A stretch of DNA of 16,053 nucleotides, from NCBI GenBank assembly GCA_012032575.1, contig JAAUSP010000115.1, positions 1 through 16,053 on the forward strand. Direction: 5' to 3'. The notes under the pieces are model-generated. The model saw nothing but the letters and a program-made list of their open reading frames with translations. It was not told the DNA's origin and ran no database searches. Origin of the DNA: Anaerolineales bacterium. GTDB lineage: Bacteria; Chloroflexota; Anaerolineae; 4572-78; J111. Shown piece by piece: positions 12,566 through 16,053 of this stretch (its first letter is position 1; each line of letters begins with the position of its first letter). Both the position numbers and the translations under genes were made by a program.

Positions 12566-14410
12566 TTATGACCCTGCGGCAGCCAGAATGGGACTTGGGG
12601 CCAGCAGTTCCAGATCGAGTGGGTATTGGCCGTAGTAGTGAATCGTTTCGACCATCACTTTATACAGTTCCGGGTCAACCCCCGAGTGGATCGAGTTGCT
12701 GGAGGAGCAGACATAGCCGCCGCCCATCCCGGCATCGCGGATACACTGCTTGACTTCTTCCACCACCTTTTCCGGCGGACCGTACATGAGCAGTTCGGTC
12801 TGGTCAACGTTGCCCTTGATGGCGACCCGGTCGCCGTATTTGGCTTTGACCACCTTGAGTTCCATCCCACCCGAAGGATCAATCGGATCGAGGCCATCCG
12901 AGCCGGCGGCCACAATGCTGTCGAGCAGGGGATACATATTGCCGTCGCTGTGCTTCCAGTGGTACAGGCCGCAGCGGTGGATGGCCTCAACCAGCCGGCG
13001 GAAGTGGGGAATAAACATGGTTTCCCACAGCGCGGGCGAGAACATCGGCCCGCGATTGTCGGCCACGTCGTCGCCGGTAAAAACTACATTGACCCCCAGT
13101 TCGGCCGCCCGCTCGATAACCTTGATGTAATGGTCCACGCATTTTACCACCACCCCTTCGACCAGTTCCGGGCACTCTTTCAAATTGATAAAAAGCTGGG
13201 CGTAGCCAATGTAATCACGCGGCCCCGACCAGACATCGCGCATTTGCAGAATAATCGCCCGATGACCACCATAGCGGGCCACGACCTCTTTGATTTTTTC
13301 ATAGCGGATAGGATCATCGGGGTCGGGCGCGTGCCATTTTTCCAGGTCGGCTAGGCTTTTGATAGGTGCGCGATCATCCACCGGCATCGGGTAATTGTCT
13401 TTGCCAATCCGGCGTACCGATCCCCACTCGTCGAGCCACAGGTCATCCTCAATTTGCTGCTTGCGATAGGTCGGCCCGGTCATCACCCCGTCGAGATCGA
13501 GCTGGTCCACCAGATCGTAATAGGTGCCGCCTTTGGTCATCGCTTTGATGACATCCAGATCGTGAACCCACTCGAAGTGAGGGACTCGATCCGGTTCCTG
13601 GTGGCGCAGCACCGCCAGCACCCGCTCGACCGGCTTCATGCCCGGTTTCGCCGGGATGCGGCGGGGAGGTTGGGGGACCACAAAGCTGGGACCGCCCACT
13701 TTGGCAAAGGTTTTGGTGGCCGCTTTCTCGTTGGGACGCAGCAAGTAAGAGGAGGTGAGCGGATTTTTGATAAAGTCAATGGCCATGCGGGCGGCGGTGC
13801 TGGCCTCGGCGGCGTAGCCGTCCGCGCCGACGTGCCGGGCATACTCCTCAGTTACCGGCGCGCCGCCGACCATCACTTTCACCTGGTCGCGCAGGCCCGC
13901 CGCTTGCAGGGCTTCGATGTTCTTTTTGAACATGGGCATGGTTGTGGTCAGAAAAGCGGAAAAGCCGACAATCTCCGGCTGGTGCTCCCGGATGGCCGCA
14001 ATCATCGTTTCCGGCTTCACGTTGACGCCCAAATCAATCATTCGGAAGCCCGCCCCTTCCAGCATCACCCGGACCAAATCTTTGCCGATGTCGTGGATGT
14101 CGCCCTGCACGGTTAAAATGAGATACGTTCCAATCGGCTTCACCCCCGATTGGGCCAGGATCGGGCGGAGCAGGTTCAAGCCCGACTTCATGGCCTTGGC
14201 CGCGACCAGCATCTCCGGCACAAAATAGTCGCCGCGTTCAAACAGTCGTCCCACTTCTTCCAGGGCCGGGATCAGGGCGTCGTATAAAATTTCATCGGCC
14301 TTTAAGCCGGCGATCAATCCCTGCTGGGTAAAATCAATGACGCCATCGTGGTCGCCGTCAATAACGTAATCGTAAAGGGTATCTTTGATTTCTTCAGTTG
14401 ATTGGGTCAT
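12566..14410 (-). CDS. Fused corrinoid protein / uroporphyrinogen-decarboxylase-family methyltransferase
   Basis: 614 aa; AGGAG lies 6 nt before the ATG at 14410. Residues 1-90 are the helical cap of corrinoid proteins (FERGDYFVPEMLVAAKAMKSGL). Residues 95-215 are the B12-binding Rossmann domain, with DIHDIG (D104-x-H106-x-x-G109; His106 is the expected lower cobalt ligand) and VGGAPVTEEYA. After a Pro-rich linker (240-258), residues 262-614 are a UroD/MtaA-type barrel. In methanol, methylamine and O-demethylase systems these two functions, methyl carrier and methyltransferase, are usually separate polypeptides; here they are joined. The usual zinc motif H-x-C appears as HSDGN (H487-S-D489), with a Cys at 568 (GGYVCSSSNSIHSG). 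This Asp variant occurs in many uncharacterised UroD paralogs. Substrate unknown. It follows the DeoR gene by 21 nt, so the two are cotranscribed and it is probably the regulator's target. Confidence 0.88.
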   Translation of the reverse strand: MTQSTEEIKDTLYDYVIDGDHDGVIDFTQQGLIAGLKADEILYDALIPALEEVGRLFERGDYFVPEMLVAAKAMKSGLNLLRPILAQSGVKPIGTYLILTVQGDIHDIGKDLVRVMLEGAGFRMIDLGVNVKPETMIAAIREHQPEIVGFSAFLTTTMPMFKKNIEALQAAGLRDQVKVMVGGAPVTEEYARHVGADGYAAEASTAARMAIDFIKNPLTSSYLLRPNEKAATKTFAKVGGPSFVVPQPPRRIPAKPGMKPVERVLAVLRHQEPDRVPHFEWVHDLDVIKAMTKGGTYYDLVDQLDLDGVMTGPTYRKQQIEDDLWLDEWGSVRRIGKDNYPMPVDDRAPIKSLADLEKWHAPDPDDPIRYEKIKEVVARYGGHRAIILQMRDVWSGPRDYIGYAQLFINLKECPELVEGVVVKCVDHYIKVIERAAELGVNVVFTGDDVADNRGPMFSPALWETMFIPHFRRLVEAIHRCGLYHWKHSDGNMYPLLDSIVAAGSDGLDPIDPSGGMELKVVKAKYGDRVAIKGNVDQTELLMYGPPEKVVEEVKQCIRDAGMGGGYVCSSSNSIHSGVDPELYKVMVETIHYYGQYPLDLELLAPSPILAAAGS

Positions 14411-14431
14411 GGGGAACTCCTTTGGGGGTGG

Positions 14432-15193
14432 TTAAATGACAGTTAGCTTGATCCCAAAATCTTCACAGATTTGGACGTGCTCAGCCGGGATTTTGTCGTC
14501 GGTAAACAGGTGATCCACCTCGGCCAGGGGGGCAAAGGTGAGAAAGGATTGCTGGCCGAATTTGCTGGCGTCCAGCAGCACGTTGACCAGATCCACCGCC
14601 TTGACCATCGCCCGCTTGACCTGAACCTCGCGAATGTCCGCGTCGGTCAGGCCGCGCTCGGCGGTGAGGCCGGCTGCGCCAAAAAAGCCTTTGTTGGCGT
14701 GCAAATGAGACAGCATCTCTTCGGCTTGCGGCCCGACGGCACTGGCCGTTTCGCTGCGGACGACTCCGCCAATGAGCACCACCTCAATACCCTGGATAGG
14801 CGACAGGGTTGCTACGACATGCAGATTGTTGGTGACGACACGCAGAGGCGTGAGGGCTTTCAACTGCAAGGCCAATTGAAACGCCGTTGTGCTGCTGTCC
14901 AGCATGATGGTGTCGCCCGGCTGGACCAGGGCCGCCGCCGCTTTGGCAATGTTGGCCTTTTCGGCCAGGTGCAGCCGCTGGCGCGCCTCGAAAGGCTGCT
15001 CCGGCTGCAAATTGGGCGCAATTTCAGCCCCGCCGTGTACCCGCGCCAGCCAGCCTTGTTTTTCCAGGGTCATCAGATCATGCCGGATTGTGACCTCGGA
15101 AACCTGAAAATGCTCGCTCAGAGTGCGGGTGCTGGCCCGCTCATTCTCGCGGAGATAGCGGACAATTTCGCTGCGACGGTCAAATGAGCTCAT
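14432..15193 (-). CDS. DeoR/GlpR-family transcriptional repressor
   Basis: 253 aa. The N-terminal helix-turn-helix (about 5-57) carries the family signature from TRTLSEHFQVSEVTIRHDL to MTLEKQGWLARVHGGA. The C-terminal DeoRC effector domain (about 75-230) has TIMLDSSTTAFQLALQL, RVVTNNLHVVATL, VVLIGGVVR, GFFGAAGLTAERGLTD and LLDASKFGQQSF, the ISOCOT fold that senses phosphorylated sugars or related ligands. The ATG at 15193 gives the family's normal start; its ribosome site is weak. Three CTTTCGT boxes lie immediately upstream. It is the first gene of a two-gene unit with the corrinoid methyltransferase. A sugar-phosphate-type regulator next to a methyltransferase is unexpected: either the ligand is not a sugar, or the enzyme acts on a methylated sugar or polyol. 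Confidence 0.92.
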   Translation of the reverse strand: MSSFDRRSEIVRYLRENERASTRTLSEHFQVSEVTIRHDLMTLEKQGWLARVHGGAEIAPNLQPEQPFEARQRLHLAEKANIAKAAAALVQPGDTIMLDSSTTAFQLALQLKALTPLRVVTNNLHVVATLSPIQGIEVVLIGGVVRSETASAVGPQAEEMLSHLHANKGFFGAAGLTAERGLTDADIREVQVKRAMVKAVDLVNVLLDASKFGQQSFLTFAPLAEVDHLFTDDKIPAEHVQICEDFGIKLTVI

Positions 15194-15197
15194 TTTA

Positions 15198-15239
15198 CTT
15201 TCGTAAACCTTTCGTTTACTATACTACTGCTTTCGTAAA
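15198..15239. promoter_or_regulatory. Three phased CTTTCGT operator boxes upstream of deoR
   Basis: CTTTCGTAAA (15198-15207), CTTTCGTTTA (15209-15218) and CTTTCGTAAA (15230-15239) are direct repeats whose starts are 11 and 21 bp apart, one and two helical turns. They fill the 67-nt gap between the DUF2220 stop and the deoR start. TTTCGTTT-like direct repeats are typical DeoR-family sites (compare AgaR), so autoregulation of deoR and the methyltransferase is likely. No exact copy was seen before the other operons here. Confidence 0.65.
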
Positions 15240-15260
15240 ATGTCAATATGGGTATTTTGT

Positions 15261-16053
15261 TCAGCGGGCCAGGGGATCACTGCTAAAAATGACTGCTTCC
15301 TGTTCCAGCTTGAGGCCGCGCTGAAGCATGTGGTCAATCAGGGCGCTCATATCGGCCAGGGCGGGGTGACGGCGCAGGCGGGCCAGATTGTGTTCGTCGG
15401 CGGGGGAGAGGGGATGGGCGTAGCGGGCGTGGGTATCGAGCGTTGTTTCATCCATGCGGTAGGGGGCAAAATGGGGCGAGACTTGCTGGCGCAGTTGGGC
15501 CAGAATATTCAGCCCGCCGTAGTCAAGATCGGCCCAGACCCAAAGAGGCAGTTCCGGCGGCAGGCAGCGGAGCAGGTGGCGGGTCGCCGGAGAAGGATTG
15601 CCCCACAAACAGAGCGCCGCCTGGCCCTGGCCTTCATAGCGGATAAATTCATAGAACGAGGCCAGGTTTTCGATGCAGACCAGCCGGGGCGCGTCTATCG
15701 CCGCCTGCCGCACGCGGGCCGCCATCGCCACCGGGATGCCCACCGAGGGATAAAATTCGGCCAGCGAGGTGACCTGTCCATCGGCGTCTACCAACTGCCA
15801 GGGGCCGTAGAGATAAAGGTGGCCCGGATTGGCTACCAGCCCCAATTCGCGCAGGGTCTCTTGGGGTGACAGGTCGCGCCAGGCCGGATGGTGGGCGCGG
15901 GCCAGGCGGGCGATGGTATCTTTGAGCGGTTCAAAGCGTTTGCTGTCGTTAAAAACACGGACGCTAAACACCCGGTAGGGCGTTTCTTCGCGGGTTTCTT
16001 CGCTGGGCAGGGCGATGAGGGTGGTCAGCAGGTCCAGATTCCATTCTTCGTTG
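15261..16053 (-). CDS. DUF2220 / Wadjet JetD-like C-terminal Toprim protein, 5' end outside window
   Basis: The frame is open from the window edge (first full codon at 16052) to a TGA at 15261, about 263 residues; a GTG at 15971 is internal (PYRVFSVRVFND) and not the true start. The C-terminal region matches DUF2220, the JetD Toprim-like nuclease domain of Wadjet plasmid-defence systems: RLVCIENLASFYEF corresponds to its EN(L)xxF motif, and WVWADLDYGGLNILAQLR to its D-x-D-xxG metal-binding motif (ADLDYGG). PYRMDETTLDTHARY follows, as in JetD (MD..TL..H). In Wadjet, JetD cleaves DNA extruded by the JetABC SMC complex. The jetABC genes would lie upstream beyond 16053 if present; nothing here shows them, and the next gene downstream is a metabolic repressor. 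Solitary DUF2220 proteins also exist, so a defence role is only possible. Confidence 0.75.
   Translation of the reverse strand, partial: NEEWNLDLLTTLIALPSEETREETPYRVFSVRVFNDSKRFEPLKDTIARLARAHHPAWRDLSPQETLRELGLVANPGHLYLYGPWQLVDADGQVTSLAEFYPSVGIPVAMAARVRQAAIDAPRLVCIENLASFYEFIRYEGQGQAALCLWGNPSPATRHLLRCLPPELPLWVWADLDYGGLNILAQLRQQVSPHFAPYRMDETTLDTHARYAHPLSPADEHNLARLRRHPALADMSALIDHMLQRGLKLEQEAVIFSSDPLAR

Noticed and set aside
12626..14116. Long plus-strand ORFs opposite the corrinoid methyltransferase
   Set aside because: Their sequences are His/Asp/Arg-rich mirror translations typical of antisense GC-rich DNA, with no ribosome sites.
14471..15187. 238-codon plus-strand ORF opposite deoR
   Set aside because: It mirrors the deoR gene almost exactly; the DeoR signature on the minus strand is unambiguous.
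15240..15869. 209-codon plus-strand ORF opposite the DUF2220 gene
   Set aside because: Shadow frame; the minus-strand protein has conserved Toprim-like motifs.

Overview
The window looks like a metagenomic or draft Chloroflexota (Anaerolineae/Caldilineae-like) chromosome segment. That is inference, based on a high-GC background, a GcvT-fused FAD demethylase, a corrinoid/UroD-type methyltransferase, and intergenic DNA full of short palindromes and fossil transposon ends. No rRNA, tRNA or CRISPR array is visible.

Left flank (1-3400, GC-rich, all genes on the minus strand): a dimethylglycine/sarcosine-dehydrogenase-like gene is split by a frameshift zone at 1446-1466. It is followed by an electron-transfer-flavoprotein beta gene (etfB) broken after about 80 residues, then an unlisted 40-residue membrane protein with a good ribosome binding site. 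This looks like a demethylating, ETF-linked operon in decay. Region 3400-4095 is a gene graveyard. It holds two miniature inverted-repeat elements, each with a perfect target duplication: 99 bp with a 9-bp duplication, and 81 bp with an 11-bp duplication. The second interrupts a SUKH/SMI1-like gene fragment whose frame is restored when it is removed in silico.

Centre (4095-12400, visibly lower GC): a self-contained sugar-catabolic island. A divergent regulator (4095-6320, minus) fuses a complete LacI-type repressor to a second, cytoplasmic MalE-type solute-binding domain. Opposite it are a consensus-like promoter, a perfect 14-bp LacI-type operator at the presumed +1, a transposase remnant and a hairpin. 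Five plus-strand genes follow: a TIM-barrel sugar epimerase/isomerase, a Gfo/Idh/MocA oxidoreductase, a short-chain dehydrogenase, an SMP-30 lactonase and a zinc-dependent alcohol dehydrogenase. The set recalls the E. coli ycjQRS cluster (dehydrogenase / epimerase / dehydrogenase acting through 3-keto-glycosides) with an added dehydrogenase plus lactonase. No kinase, aldolase, dehydratase or transporter is in view. The island ends in a strong bidirectional terminator (12516-12551).

Right flank (12566-16053, GC-rich, all minus): a DUF2220/JetD-like Toprim protein (5' end outside the window); a DeoR-family repressor with three helically phased CTTTCGT boxes in front of it; and, 21 nt downstream, a fused corrinoid-protein/UroD-type methyltransferase. 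Both flanks carry methyl-group enzymes on the same strand. The sugar island may therefore have been inserted into one methyl-compound operon, after which the separated distal part (dehydrogenase, etfB) decayed.
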